Shown here: positions 28,403 to 37,298 of the stretch, piece after piece | Numbering within the stretch: the stretch's first letter is position 1 | Layout of the letters: every line of letters starts with the position of its first letter | Assembly: GCF_007993065.1 (NCBI RefSeq) | Contig: NZ_VOPL01000003.1 | Span: 371,275-435,274, forward strand | Length of the DNA stretch: 64,000 bases | Direction of reading: 5' to 3' | Source: Paracoccus aurantiacus | GTDB taxonomy: Bacteria; Pseudomonadota; Alphaproteobacteria; Rhodobacterales; Rhodobacteraceae | The notes under the pieces: model-generated | What the model saw: only the letters and a program-made list of their open reading frames with translations | Told to the model about the DNA's origin: nothing | Database searches by the model: none | Made by a program: the position numbers and the translations under genes

Positions 28403-28720
28403 TCAATTTAAGTGCCTACCACAAATCCATCCGATTCGCGGTTGGGGGTGCAGCCGAGCGTAATTTCGGAACGGCGGCGCTGACGTCTGCCTGTCTCGCG
28501 ACCTAGCTGATCCGGCGTCGCGATCAGAGACTCGCGGCGCTGGTCAGCGACGGATCGGGCAATACCAAAGCCGGCGTGACGCGCGGTTCGCGTCGGAGAC
28601 ATCAGGACAGGGGCTTCGCATCAGGATTTCGTTCGCCTCACGGAGCGTTTGCATTCGTATGCATAACTGCTAACGTTCCGGTAGGCGCACTCGCTTTTGA
28701 TCGACCGGGGGAGGTTAGGA
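28403..28720 (+). promoter_or_regulatory. Intergenic region with promoter of the first SnoaL-like gene
   Basis: No gene seen in 318 bases. At its right end are TTGCAT (28649-28654, inside the operator) and TAACGT (28671-28676), 16 bases apart, as a possible promoter. GGGGGAGGTTAGGA just before the ATG at 28721 is a strong ribosome binding site. The left 230 bases show nothing recognisable. Confidence 0.45.
28649..28664. promoter_or_regulatory. LacI-like operator, copy 1
   Basis: TTGCATTCGTATGCAT, an imperfect palindrome with a central CG as in LacI-family operators, overlapping the -35 position of the gene at 28721. Fourteen bases (TGCATTCGTATGCA) recur identically at 31045-31058 in front of the ABC transporter operon. 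One of the two LacI-type regulators in the window is the likely binder. Confidence 0.6.
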
Positions 28721-29878
28721 ATGGCTGGTAATGACAAGAAAGACGGCGGTGACGTATCCCGAACCGCCGAACCGGTTCTGCAGGTGGAACGGCGCGATTT
28801 CGTCGAACTGGTCCCCGACGGCCGCAAACGCGTCCAGCCAATGGAGGGGTTCGACGAGATCTATACCGACATCGTCGACTATATCGTGCGCTGCACCCAC
28901 AAGATCTGGGACGAGCGCGATATCGGGCTGATCTATACGCATTACACGCATAACTGCGTACTCTACGGCACGATGGGCACGATCTATGACCGCGAGGATG
29001 TGGTGCGTGACACGATTCAGCGCCTCGTCAGTCTTCCGGAACGGCGGGGGATGGCCACCCATGTCGTCTGGGGCGGGAACGACAAGGATGGGTTCTATAC
29101 CTCGCACCTGGTCACGGGGTCGGGGCGGCATACGCAATACGGCCATTACGGCCCGCCAACTGGGCGCAATTTCACGTCACGGACCATTGCGGATTGTATG
29201 ATCCACGCGAACAAGATCTATCGCGAATGGGTCGTGGCCGACCAAATGGCGATCATTAAACAGCTTGGTCTTGACGCCGATGCCTTTGCCGAGAAAATCG
29301 CAAAGCGCCTGTTCGACAAGGGGCTTGTGGCCGTCGATATCGGCGAAAACCGTCGGATGCTGGGGCAATACCCCCCGGATGCCGAAGCCGATCTGTCCAT
29401 CGCGAATTCCGATCTGGAACGTGACACGCTGCGCTGGCTGCACGCGGTCTGGAACCAGCGCATGCTGGGTCGGATCAAGGATGTCTATGCGCCGACATGC
29501 CAGTATCACGGCCCGCTGATGGTCGAGATGTATGGCATCGCCGCCGTCACGCATCAGACGCTGGGGCTGATCGGCTCGCTTCCCGATGCGCGGTTCAGCC
29601 CGCAGCACATCTGTTCGACCCCCTGCGAGGAAGGCGGCACCAAAGTCGCGGTGCGCTGGATTCTGGAAGGGCACCACCTGGGCTATGGCCTGCTGCATGA
29701 GCTTGGAGAGCCGACCGGCAAGCATGTCCAGATCATGGGGATCAGCCATTTCCACTATAAGGACGGCAAGATCGTCGATGAATGGCGCGTCTATGACCAA
29801 TTGTCGCTGCTGATGCAGGTGAAGCTTGCGCAGATGGCCGATGCGCCCGCCGCACGTCCCGAAGTCTCGACGGAATAA
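28721..29878 (+). CDS. Tandem SnoaL/NTF2-like domain protein
   Basis: 385 aa, cytosolic, with two NTF2-like (SnoaL, cystatin-like fold) domains at about 40-190 and 225-375. SnoaL-type proteins are small cone-shaped cyclases, isomerases or hydrolases. Conserved blocks shared with the paralogues at 40411 and 41382 are YGPPTGRNF, IADC and EWVVADQM in domain 1, and HFHYKDGKIVDEWRVYD in domain 2. The ATG at 28721 has GGAGG and GGA upstream. It is transcribed alone, under the first LacI-like operator, and closed by a terminator. The reaction is unknown. Confidence 0.75.
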   Translation: MAGNDKKDGGDVSRTAEPVLQVERRDFVELVPDGRKRVQPMEGFDEIYTDIVDYIVRCTHKIWDERDIGLIYTHYTHNCVLYGTMGTIYDREDVVRDTIQRLVSLPERRGMATHVVWGGNDKDGFYTSHLVTGSGRHTQYGHYGPPTGRNFTSRTIADCMIHANKIYREWVVADQMAIIKQLGLDADAFAEKIAKRLFDKGLVAVDIGENRRMLGQYPPDAEADLSIANSDLERDTLRWLHAVWNQRMLGRIKDVYAPTCQYHGPLMVEMYGIAAVTHQTLGLIGSLPDARFSPQHICSTPCEEGGTKVAVRWILEGHHLGYGLLHELGEPTGKHVQIMGISHFHYKDGKIVDEWRVYDQLSLLMQVKLAQMADAPAARPEVSTE

Positions 29879-29897
29879 GTTCCCTTTCTCCCCGCCT

Positions 29898-29930
29898 GCC
29901 CGGCGTCGCGAAAGCGTCGCCGGGCTTTTT
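29898..29930 (+). terminator. Rho-independent terminator after the first SnoaL-like gene
   Basis: GCCCGGCG pairs with CGCCGGGC across a short internal structure (TCGCGAAAGCGT), followed by five T. It lies between the convergent stops of the genes at 28721 and 29936, 20 bases after the first. Confidence 0.85.
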
Positions 29931-29935
29931 GATGG

Positions 29936-30988
29936 CTAACGGCCAAGCTTCAACTGCGTTTTCATTCGCCCCAGCACGTCGACGCCCATCTGCATCAGCA
30001 GGTCCAGCATATCCAGCGGAACCCAGTTTTCGCGGATCAGCCCTTCGTCGTGCAGGTAAAAATCCATGACACGCATCGTGACGGGCCGGCCAGTCGGTGG
30101 CAGGCCAAGAAAGCCGCCGCCGGTATGCATGGCGAACACGCTCGGCCAGCCGCCTGTTACGGAATATGGGCCTTCGCCGATACGGATGTAATGCCCGCCG
30201 CCGAGTTCGCTTTTCAGGGCCGCGATCTCGTCCCATTGCCCGCCACCCTTGCGGTTCGGGAAGGCTGTGCGGAAGGGAAGCTGGTGGCAATCGACGAAGC
30301 CCGCCAGCCCGCGCGCGGTGCCGATCCCGCTGGGGCCATACCACATCATCTTCGGGTGCCAGTGCTGCTTCTGGGGCATGTTCAGAAGCCCCTGCCGCCC
30401 CTCGCCCGCTTCGTCGTTATAGGCGCCCAGCGTGCCGTGCATCGCCAGCGTCTGCGCCAGACTGGCCGCGCCCTGTGCGGGATCTTGCGGGTGCAATATG
30501 ATGCCGTCGCAGGTGATCGGGCCGGGCCACATGCCTTCAGCGCCAAGGCTGGGCGCGAGGGGCCAGATGCCGGTCTGCCGGATCAGGTCGAGCACATCCC
30601 AAAGGCAATTCGACTGCACAATCCGCCCGTCGCGGATCTGGTGAACCTCGCCATAGCGCAGAAACACCGCGCCGCCCGTCGCGGGAATGCCCAACCAGTC
30701 GCGCCGGAACGTGCCGCAGTAATGACCCAGCGCAGCGATATAGTCACGGCCCTGATAGCTGCCGCCGACAAGGATCAGGTCGCGCCGTTCAAGATCCGGG
30801 ACGGCATCCATCAGCGGTTGCCATACATTCGCGGCAATCGCCTCGGTCCCCCGCATCTCGTTCAGCGGATGTGCCCCGCGCCACTCCGCGTCCGGGTGAT
30901 ACAGCGCCGCAATCGCGTCCGGCAGGCCGTCCGGGCGCACACCCGCCAAGTCCTGAAGCCGGGTCAGCAGCTGCTTTCGCGCCGTCAT
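29936..30988 (-). CDS. Tandem SnoaL/NTF2-like domain protein, divergent from the ABC operon
   Basis: 350 aa with two NTF2-like halves (about 1-150 and 190-345). The first half has ALYHPDAEWRGAHPLNEMRG and RYGEVHQIRDGRIVQSNC. The second half has VTMRVMDFYLHDEGLIRENW. It is more distant from the other SnoaL-like proteins of the cluster and lacks the IADC block. The ATG at 30988 is used; an in-frame GTG at 31003 with GGAGG upstream is an alternative. It shares the divergent regulatory region and second operator with the importer operon. The substrate is unknown. Confidence 0.72.
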   Translation of the reverse strand: MTARKQLLTRLQDLAGVRPDGLPDAIAALYHPDAEWRGAHPLNEMRGTEAIAANVWQPLMDAVPDLERRDLILVGGSYQGRDYIAALGHYCGTFRRDWLGIPATGGAVFLRYGEVHQIRDGRIVQSNCLWDVLDLIRQTGIWPLAPSLGAEGMWPGPITCDGIILHPQDPAQGAASLAQTLAMHGTLGAYNDEAGEGRQGLLNMPQKQHWHPKMMWYGPSGIGTARGLAGFVDCHQLPFRTAFPNRKGGGQWDEIAALKSELGGGHYIRIGEGPYSVTGGWPSVFAMHTGGGFLGLPPTGRPVTMRVMDFYLHDEGLIRENWVPLDMLDLLMQMGVDVLGRMKTQLKLGR

Positions 30989-31043
30989 ATTGTTGTCTTC
31001 CACTCCACCCTCCGCCACGCTCGGGCATTCCCTGAGAAATTTC

Positions 31044-31059
31044 TTGCATTCGTATGCAA
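31044..31059. promoter_or_regulatory. LacI-like operator, copy 2
   Basis: TTGCATTCGTATGCAA, 7 of 8 positions symmetric around a central CG. It lies in the divergent region between the SnoaL-like gene at 29936 and the binding-protein gene at 31182. TTGCAT may serve as -35 with TAGCGT (31067-31072) as -10, 17 bases apart. It matches the 28649 copy over 15 bases. Confidence 0.6.
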
Positions 31060-31181
31060 GCCTTGTTAGCGTCAGATTGCAACAGGTTCTTTCACCTCCT
31101 GACGCCACAAAGAAACAAAGTTTCAATCGCCGCCTGTGGGCCCTTCCCCCGGCGCAAGCTGCTCTCAACAGGAGACGGATC

Positions 31182-32417
31182 ATGAATAAATTTCTGAAGG
31201 CCTCTGTCGCGGTGGCGGCGCTGTTCGGCAGCGCCGGGCTGGCGGCTGCGGAATGCGGGATCGAAAAAGGTTCGGTGCGCATCCTCTCGAACGATTTCGC
31301 AGCACTGCGTGTCGTGGCGGACGCCGCCGAAACCTGCGCCAGCGACACGGTGACGGTGACGCGCAACCAGACGACCGAACACAAGAACATTCAGGTGCCG
31401 GCCCTGACCACCAACCCGGCGAACTATACCGTGGCCATGATCGCAACCAATTCGGTGACGCCGCTGCTGACCAACGGGCTGGTCCGCCCGCTTGACGAAT
31501 ATGTCGAAAAATGGGGGCAGGACCTTCAGGAAAGCCAGCTGATCCGCGTCGATGGTCAGATCATGGCCATCGCCTTCATGGCCAATGCCGAGCATCTTTT
31601 CTATCGCGAGGATATTCTGGCCGAGAACGGGATCGAGGTGCCGAAGACCTATGACGAACTGCTCGCTGCGGGGCAGAAGCTGCGCGACGCAGGCATTCAG
31701 GACCCGCTGGCAGTTGCCTATCAGGCGGGCTGGTATCTGGGGAACGCTTTCGTCAACACCTATCTCGGCACGGGCGGCGACTTCTTCAAGGACGGCACTG
31801 CCGAGGCGGATATCAACAACGAAAACGGCATCAAGGCGCTGGAAACCATGAAGGCGATGAGCGAATTCATGTCGCCCGACTTCATCACCTATGGCACCGA
31901 TACCCTGCGCCCGATGTGGGAAGCAGGCGATACCGCGATCCAGTTCAGCTGGGGATCGACGACAGGCGAATATATTGCCGAAGGCGGTGCCAGCCCCGAA
32001 ATCGCCGCAGCCACCAAGTTCGCCGCTGCCCCGACAATCGGCGGGGGCGACATCCCCGCGGTCGCGCTGTGGTGGGATGGGTTCGTCATCGCCAAGAACA
32101 TCTCGGACGAAGATGCCGAGGCGTCGTTCCGCGCCATGATGGTCGGCATCTCGCCCGATACGGTGAAGGCCAATCCCGAAGCCGCCGTCTGGCTGGTCAA
32201 GGGATACGAGCCGACCCCAGCCGCTGCCGGCGTCGTGGCCGATCTGGACGGCGGCGCGCGGCCCTATCCGATGCTGCCCTATATGGGGCTGCTGCACACA
32301 GCGCTTGGCGATAACCTGGCTGAATACATGCAGGATCAGGAAAGCGCCGAACAGGCCCTGGCAGATGTGACCGCCGCATATACGACCGCGGCGCGCGAGG
32401 CCGGCTTCATCGACTGA
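31182..32417 (+). CDS. ABC transporter substrate-binding protein 1 (carbohydrate-type)
   Basis: 411 aa. A signal peptide (MNKFLKASVAVAALFGSAG, cleaved before ECGIEKG) precedes a family 1-type extracellular solute-binding fold. Conserved binding-protein parts are NPANYTVAMIATN, FMANAEHLFYREDIL and the C-terminal PTPAAAGV and PYMGLLHTALGD. It captures the substrate in the periplasm for the CUT1-type importer encoded next. AGGAG lies eight bases before the ATG. It is clearly paralogous along its whole length to the protein encoded at 35495. Confidence 0.9.
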   Translation: MNKFLKASVAVAALFGSAGLAAAECGIEKGSVRILSNDFAALRVVADAAETCASDTVTVTRNQTTEHKNIQVPALTTNPANYTVAMIATNSVTPLLTNGLVRPLDEYVEKWGQDLQESQLIRVDGQIMAIAFMANAEHLFYREDILAENGIEVPKTYDELLAAGQKLRDAGIQDPLAVAYQAGWYLGNAFVNTYLGTGGDFFKDGTAEADINNENGIKALETMKAMSEFMSPDFITYGTDTLRPMWEAGDTAIQFSWGSTTGEYIAEGGASPEIAAATKFAAAPTIGGGDIPAVALWWDGFVIAKNISDEDAEASFRAMMVGISPDTVKANPEAAVWLVKGYEPTPAAAGVVADLDGGARPYPMLPYMGLLHTALGDNLAEYMQDQESAEQALADVTAAYTTAAREAGFID

Positions 32418-32425
32418 CCCACGCC

Positions 32426-32448
32426 GGGGCGCCCATCGCTGGCGCCCC
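32426..32448 (+). other. Intercistronic hairpin between binding protein and permease
   Basis: GGGGCGCC (32426-32433) pairs with GGCGCCCC (32441-32448) over a seven-base loop, without a T-run. Such hairpins after binding-protein genes stabilise the upstream mRNA and give more binding protein than permease. Confidence 0.55.
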
Positions 32449-32491
32449 CACCCGATCCAGACGTTCACCCCGCCTTCCGACGAGGTTGCCC

Positions 32492-33520
32492 ATGCCGCAC
32501 AGAACGTTCCTGGCCTTCATCTGGCCCTCATTGCTGGCGATGCTGCTGTTCATCGCCGTGCCGATCGTCTCGGTCGCGTATCAATCGCTGTTTGTCGAAC
32601 ATCAACAGATCCTGTCGGAGGTCGAAAGCTGCGGCCCCTTCGGCTGCAAGTCCGAAGTCAGGGTCGATGCTGCCGCCATGGCGGAGCTGCGGGCGGAAGA
32701 GCCGATGGGCCGCTATAACGGGCTTGGCACCTACACCAACCCCACGCATCTGGCATTTGACGAGGTGCGCGAGGCATGGGCCACCAGCGGCAGCTTCGGC
32801 AACTTCATCGGCAGGGTGATGAACCTGCCCTTCTACAAGGCGCTGATCTTCACGCTGTGCTACACGTTCATCGTCACGCCTCTGGTGATCGTGCTGGGCT
32901 TCTGCATTGCGGTCGCGGTCAACAATGTCTCGGCCCGGCTGAAGGGGCCGGTGATCTTCTTCTCGCTTCTGCCGATGATCGTCACGCCGCTGATCGGGGC
33001 GCTGGTGCTGTTCTGGATGATCGATTCGCGCGGGGTCATCGGTGCAACGCTGCAGGTCATTTTCAACGACCCGCAACTGTCGCTGAAAGCCTCGCCCACG
33101 CTGACATGGGTGACGCTGTTTGTTTACGGCGTCTGGCACAGCGCGCCCTTCGCCTTTGTGGTTTTCTATGCCGGCCTGCAGACGGTGCCGCAGGACACGC
33201 TGGAAAGCGCCATGGTCGATGGGGCCAGCCGGTGGGAGCGGATCAAGTACGTCACCATTCCCTATCTGATGCCGCTCGCCACCTTCATCGCGCTGATGCA
33301 GCTGATGGACAATTTCCGCGTGTTCGAGCCAATCATCAGTTTCTCGGCCGAGGCGAATGCGCCGTCGCTCAGCTATATGATCTATTCCGACCTGCGCTCT
33401 GGCGACTTCCCCCTGTTCGGATCAGCCGCAGCCAGTTCAGTGCTGACAATCATCGGCGTCATCATCCTGCTGTTCCCGGTGCTGATCCGGAACTGGCGCG
33501 AATTCAACCGCAAGGCTTGA
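32492..33520 (+). CDS. ABC transporter permease 1 (CUT1, MalF/UgpA type)
   Basis: 342 aa with six main membrane segments. The EAA loop reads LESAMVDGASRWERIKYVTIPYLMP at about 230-255. A periplasmic insertion of about 65 residues between the first and second segments contains two cysteines (ESCGPFGCKSE). The ATG at 32492 is chosen with GAGG seven bases upstream; an in-frame TTG lies two codons earlier. It pairs with the permease encoded at 33524. Confidence 0.9.
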   Translation: MPHRTFLAFIWPSLLAMLLFIAVPIVSVAYQSLFVEHQQILSEVESCGPFGCKSEVRVDAAAMAELRAEEPMGRYNGLGTYTNPTHLAFDEVREAWATSGSFGNFIGRVMNLPFYKALIFTLCYTFIVTPLVIVLGFCIAVAVNNVSARLKGPVIFFSLLPMIVTPLIGALVLFWMIDSRGVIGATLQVIFNDPQLSLKASPTLTWVTLFVYGVWHSAPFAFVVFYAGLQTVPQDTLESAMVDGASRWERIKYVTIPYLMPLATFIALMQLMDNFRVFEPIISFSAEANAPSLSYMIYSDLRSGDFPLFGSAAASSVLTIIGVIILLFPVLIRNWREFNRKA

Positions 33521-33523
33521 ACA

Positions 33524-34405
33524 ATGGCAAAAAGCGTTAACCAAAAGCCCCTGCCCCTAGTCGCCCTGTCCACGGGTTTCGTTCTGCTGTGGCTGTTCCT
33601 TGCGGCCTTCCCGTTCATCTGGACGGCCTGGGGGTCATTCAAGGTCGAGGCGGATTTCTTTTCCCGCACCGACTGGATGAACGCCCTGACCGGCCCCGCG
33701 ACCGAAGCGCAGACCGGCAGCCGTTTCACCGGTGACGGCTATTACGGCGCATGGATCGAGCAGGGCTTCTGGAAGGCCGTCGTCAACAGCACCATCGTCG
33801 TCTTCTGCGTCGTCACCATCTCGCTTACCTTCGGGACGCTTGGCGGCTATGCGCTGGCGCGGTCGGGCTTCAAATATACCTTCTGGCTGCTGATCGCGGC
33901 GCTGATCTTTCGCGCCATGCCGCATGTGACGCTGGTATCGGGCTATCTGCTGCCCTTCTTCGAGATGAACATCTGGGGCTATCTGCCCACCACCATCATC
34001 GTGCTGGTCGCGATCAACCAGCCCTTCACCCTGTGGATGCTGCACAGCTTCTTTCTGACCATCCCGAAGGATCTGGACGAAAGCGCAATGGTCGATGGCT
34101 GCACGCGCTTTCAGGCATTCCGGCTGGCGGTCATCCCCGTGATGTGGCCGGGCGTCGTGACGACGGGGCTGTTCAGTTTCCTGCTGGCCTATAACGATTT
34201 CACCGTTACCTCGATGCTGCTCAGCCAGGAAAACCAGACGATGATCCCAAAGATCAACAGCTTCCTCGGGTCCACCCAGCAAGAGGGCAAGGTGATGTAT
34301 GCCGTCGCCGCCGCCGTGTCCGCGATGGCACCCCTGTTCGTGCTTGTCATGGTGTTCCAGCGCCAGATCGTCAGCGGGCTGACCGCCGGCGCCGTGAAAG
34401 GATAA
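33524..34405 (+). CDS. ABC transporter permease 2 (CUT1, MalG/UgpE type)
   Basis: 293 aa with six membrane segments. The EAA loop is DLDESAMVDGCTRFQAFRLAVIPVM at about 185-210. A periplasmic stretch follows the first helix. It begins three bases after the end of permease 1 and ends five bases before the ATPase gene. Together they form the membrane part of a carbohydrate-type importer. Confidence 0.9.
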   Translation: MAKSVNQKPLPLVALSTGFVLLWLFLAAFPFIWTAWGSFKVEADFFSRTDWMNALTGPATEAQTGSRFTGDGYYGAWIEQGFWKAVVNSTIVVFCVVTISLTFGTLGGYALARSGFKYTFWLLIAALIFRAMPHVTLVSGYLLPFFEMNIWGYLPTTIIVLVAINQPFTLWMLHSFFLTIPKDLDESAMVDGCTRFQAFRLAVIPVMWPGVVTTGLFSFLLAYNDFTVTSMLLSQENQTMIPKINSFLGSTQQEGKVMYAVAAAVSAMAPLFVLVMVFQRQIVSGLTAGAVKG

Positions 34406-34410
34406 ATGAT

Positions 34411-35472
34411 ATGGCAGAGATGCATCTGAAGAATGTCAGCAAACGCTGGGGCAATTTTGTCGGCGTGGACAATTTCGACCTGCATATCGCGGATGAGGAA
34501 TTCATCGTGCTGCTTGGTCCATCGGGCTGCGGGAAATCCACCACCATGCGCATGATCGCCGGGCTGGAGGATGTGACCGATGGCGAAATCTGGATCGGCG
34601 ACCGGATGGTCAACCGGCTGGAGCCGAAGGACCGCGACATTGCGATGGTGTTCCAGTCCTACGGGCTTTACCCGCAACTTTCGGTCTATGAAAACATCCG
34701 CTTCCCGCTGAAGGTCCGCAAGGCACCGAAGGAAGAACACCACGAGCGCGTCATGCGCGCCGCCGAGATGGTGGAACTGACCGATCTGCTGGAACGCCGC
34801 CCCGCCGCCCTGTCCGGCGGTCAGCGCCAGCGCGTGGCGCTTGGCCGCGCGATTGTCAGGAAGCCCACGGTGTTTCTGATGGACGAACCGCTGTCGAACC
34901 TCGACGCGAAGCTGCGGGTGTCCACGCGTGCGCAGATCAAGAACCTGCAGCACAAGCTGCGCACCACGACGATCTATGTCACCCATGACCAGATCGAGGC
35001 GATGACGCTGGCCGACCGCGTCGTGGTGATGAACAAGGGCAAGATCCAGCAGGTGGGCACGCCCACCGATATCTACGACTATCCGGCCAATACATTCGTT
35101 GCCAGCTTCATCGGCAGCCCGGCCATGAATCTGGTGAATGGCCATATCGAAAACGGCGTGTTCAGCGCCGAAAATATTCGCGTCCCCGGCCTGCGGACCG
35201 ACATTTCCGGCCCCGTCACGCTGGGGTTCCGGGCCGAGGATGTCAGCCTCGCCCCGGACGGCGAGGGCGAATTGCGCGCGCCCGTCTATTCGATGGAGCT
35301 TCTGGGCGAAGCCTCGATGATCTCCTACCGGCTTGGCGAGGCGCTGGTGTCGATCAAGGCGCCCAAGGACTTCCGTATCGAGATCGGCGACGAGGTCGGT
35401 ACCCACATCCCGGCTGCCATGTGCCACCTGTTCGACGCCGACACCGGCGAGAGCCTGCGTCTTTCGGAATAG
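34411..35472 (+). CDS. ABC transporter ATP-binding protein (UgpC/MsmK type)
   Basis: 353 aa. Walker A is LGPSGCGKSTTM near residue 38, the signature is LSGGQRQRVALGRA, Walker B is VFLMDEPLSNLDAKLR and the H-loop is IYVTHDQIEAMTLAD. A C-terminal TOBE/OB regulatory domain (about 240-350) is typical of CUT1 sugar and polyol importers. It energises the two permeases upstream. Confidence 0.93.
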   Translation: MAEMHLKNVSKRWGNFVGVDNFDLHIADEEFIVLLGPSGCGKSTTMRMIAGLEDVTDGEIWIGDRMVNRLEPKDRDIAMVFQSYGLYPQLSVYENIRFPLKVRKAPKEEHHERVMRAAEMVELTDLLERRPAALSGGQRQRVALGRAIVRKPTVFLMDEPLSNLDAKLRVSTRAQIKNLQHKLRTTTIYVTHDQIEAMTLADRVVVMNKGKIQQVGTPTDIYDYPANTFVASFIGSPAMNLVNGHIENGVFSAENIRVPGLRTDISGPVTLGFRAEDVSLAPDGEGELRAPVYSMELLGEASMISYRLGEALVSIKAPKDFRIEIGDEVGTHIPAAMCHLFDADTGESLRLSE

Positions 35473-35494
35473 CCATTCACGAGGGGACCGACCA

Positions 35495-36739
35495 ATGAAC
35501 ACATATGCCTTCCGCCTGTCTGCCGTGATCTTCGCGTCGGCAAGCTGCCTTGCAGCAGCCTCACATGCCGAATGCGGGATCGAGGCTGGCAATGTCTCGA
35601 TCCTCGCGAACGACTTCGAGGCGTTGCATGTCATCGCCACCGCCGCCGAGGAATGCGCCAGCCCGACCGTCACCGTGACCAAGAACCACACCACCGAACA
35701 CGCAAATCTGCAGGGACCGGCGCTGACCGCCAATCCCTCGACCTACACGGTCGTAATGATCGCCAATGACTCGATCAGCGGACTGCTGAGCACCGACAAG
35801 CTGCTGCCGCTGGATGATCTGGTGGCGGAATATGGCGGTGATCTGCAGGAAAGCCAGCTGATCCGGGTCGATGGCCAGGTTATGGCGATCGCCTTCATGG
35901 TCAACGCCCAGCATCTGTGGCTGCGTAAGGATATTCTGGACAAGGCGGGACTGGCGCAGCCCACGACCTATGAGGAGGTTCTGGCCGCCGCCGAGGCGAT
36001 CCGCGAGCAGGGGCTGATGGCCGAACCGCTGGCCGCATCCTACAAGCCGGGCTGGGATCTCGCCGCTGATTTCGTAAATATGTACAGCGGCTTCGGCGGC
36101 GAACTTTTTGCGCCGGATGGCAGCGACGTCGCCATTGAAAACGATCAGGGCGTCAAGGCGCTGGAAATGATGAAGGCGCTGTCGGCCTTCATGGGGCCGG
36201 ATTATCTGACCTTCAACACCAACGAGATGAGTGCGCGGTGGCGCGACAATCTGGCGGCTATCGAAAACGGCTGGGGATCGCGCGCAGGGCAGGCAATCGA
36301 CCCTGCACAGACCCCGCTCGAAATCGCAGACGCAACCGTCTTTGCCGCAGCACCGACCGTGGGCGGCGGGACGATCCCCGCCACGACCATGTGGTGGGAC
36401 GGCTTTGCGCTGGCACGCAATATCAGCGAGGAAGACGCCACGGCTTCCTTCCGCGCCATGATGCACGCGCTGCGCCCGGAAACCGCTGAGGCCCATCCGA
36501 AGGCGGCCACATGGCTGATCGAAGGATACCAGCCGACGCCCGCCGCCGCGGGCGTGCTTGCGTCGATGGAGGCCGGCGCAAAACCCTATCCGATGGTTCC
36601 CGCGATGGGCCTTCTGCACCGCGCGCTTGGGGACGAGCTGGCCGATTTCATGCAGGACCGCGAGGACGCGCAGACAGCGCTAGCCGACGCCGCCAGCGCC
36701 TACCGGACCGCCGCGCGCGAAGCCGGTTTCCTCAAATGA
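35495..36739 (+). CDS. ABC transporter substrate-binding protein 2, paralogue of the first
   Basis: 414 aa. A signal peptide ends in AAASHA before ECGIEAGNVSI. It can be aligned end to end with the protein at 31182, with shared blocks such as DLQESQLIRVDGQ, EDA(T/E)ASFRAMM, PTPAAAGV and ALGDELADFMQD. Only one permease pair and one ATPase are present, so two binding proteins probably feed the same channel with related substrates. The ATG at 35495 follows GAGGGGA. Downstream genes follow closely in one operon. Confidence 0.9.
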   Translation: MNTYAFRLSAVIFASASCLAAASHAECGIEAGNVSILANDFEALHVIATAAEECASPTVTVTKNHTTEHANLQGPALTANPSTYTVVMIANDSISGLLSTDKLLPLDDLVAEYGGDLQESQLIRVDGQVMAIAFMVNAQHLWLRKDILDKAGLAQPTTYEEVLAAAEAIREQGLMAEPLAASYKPGWDLAADFVNMYSGFGGELFAPDGSDVAIENDQGVKALEMMKALSAFMGPDYLTFNTNEMSARWRDNLAAIENGWGSRAGQAIDPAQTPLEIADATVFAAAPTVGGGTIPATTMWWDGFALARNISEEDATASFRAMMHALRPETAEAHPKAATWLIEGYQPTPAAAGVLASMEAGAKPYPMVPAMGLLHRALGDELADFMQDREDAQTALADAASAYRTAAREAGFLK

Positions 36740-36758
36740 CGATCAGCAGGAGCGAGAA

Positions 36759-37298
36759 ATGAAAGGCTCAAGACCCGAACAGGCAGCGCTGTCGCGCGAC
36801 ACCGACCTGTCCAAGACCGAAGAAACCCGGCGGGTGATCGAAGGGATGGTCGATGGCCTGAACGATCATCGCATCGCCGATATCGGCGAGTTCTTTTCCG
36901 AAGGGTTTCGCTGGATGGGCAATCAGGGCTGCGGGACTAAGGAGGGCCTGAAGGAGTTCCAGAGAAACTGGCAGCGCCCCTTTCAGGCCGCGTTTCACGA
37001 CAAGGTCTGCATCGACGAGGCGCGGCTGTATATGGGCGAGTGGGCCGCCTGCTTCGGTCGGCAGGAGGCGATCCACGGCGGCGAGTTCATGGGCATCCCT
37101 GCCACCGGAAAGCGGGTCGAGATCCGCTATATGGATTTCTGGAAAGTGGTCGATGGCAAGATCGTCGACAATTGGGTGATGGTCGATTTTCCGCATGTGC
37201 TGGCGCAGCTTGGCCATGATGTGTTCGACGGTCAGGGTTGGGAAAGCTTCGACCGGGGCGAACGCATACCTCCCGCCCCGAAGGAGGCGGTCGCATGA
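36759..37298 (+). CDS. Single-domain SnoaL-like (ester cyclase family) protein
   Basis: 179 aa, one NTF2-like domain. Blocks include [20 protein letters not shown], the [19 protein letters not shown] strand pair and [22 protein letters not shown], close to SnoaL/ester cyclase proteins. In SnoaL, His/Asp residues of this last region are catalytic. It overlaps the dehydrogenase gene by ATGA, which points to coupled action. Confidence 0.8.
   Translation: MKGSRPEQAALSRDTDLSKTEETRRVIEGMVDGLNDHRIADIGEFFSEGFRWMGNQGCGTKEGLKEFQRNWQRPFQAAFHDKVCIDEARLYMGEWAACFGRQEAIHGGEFMGIPATGKRVEIRYMDFWKVVDGKIVDNWVMVDFPHVLAQLGHDVFDGQGWESFDRGERIPPAPKEAVA

Noticed and set aside
28403..28720. Possible attachment site or integrase remnant after the tRNA
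   Set aside because: No integrase-like sequence and no second copy of the tRNA 3' end was found in the window.
31035..31044. AGAAATTTCT palindrome next to operator copy 2
   Set aside because: A ten-base A/T-rich palindrome is common by chance and has no second copy in the other promoter of the cluster.
34189..35733. A 514-codon open frame on the minus strand opposite the ABC ATPase
   Set aside because: The opposite strand carries all Walker and signature motifs of the ATPase and spans three genes of one operon; the minus frame has no homology.
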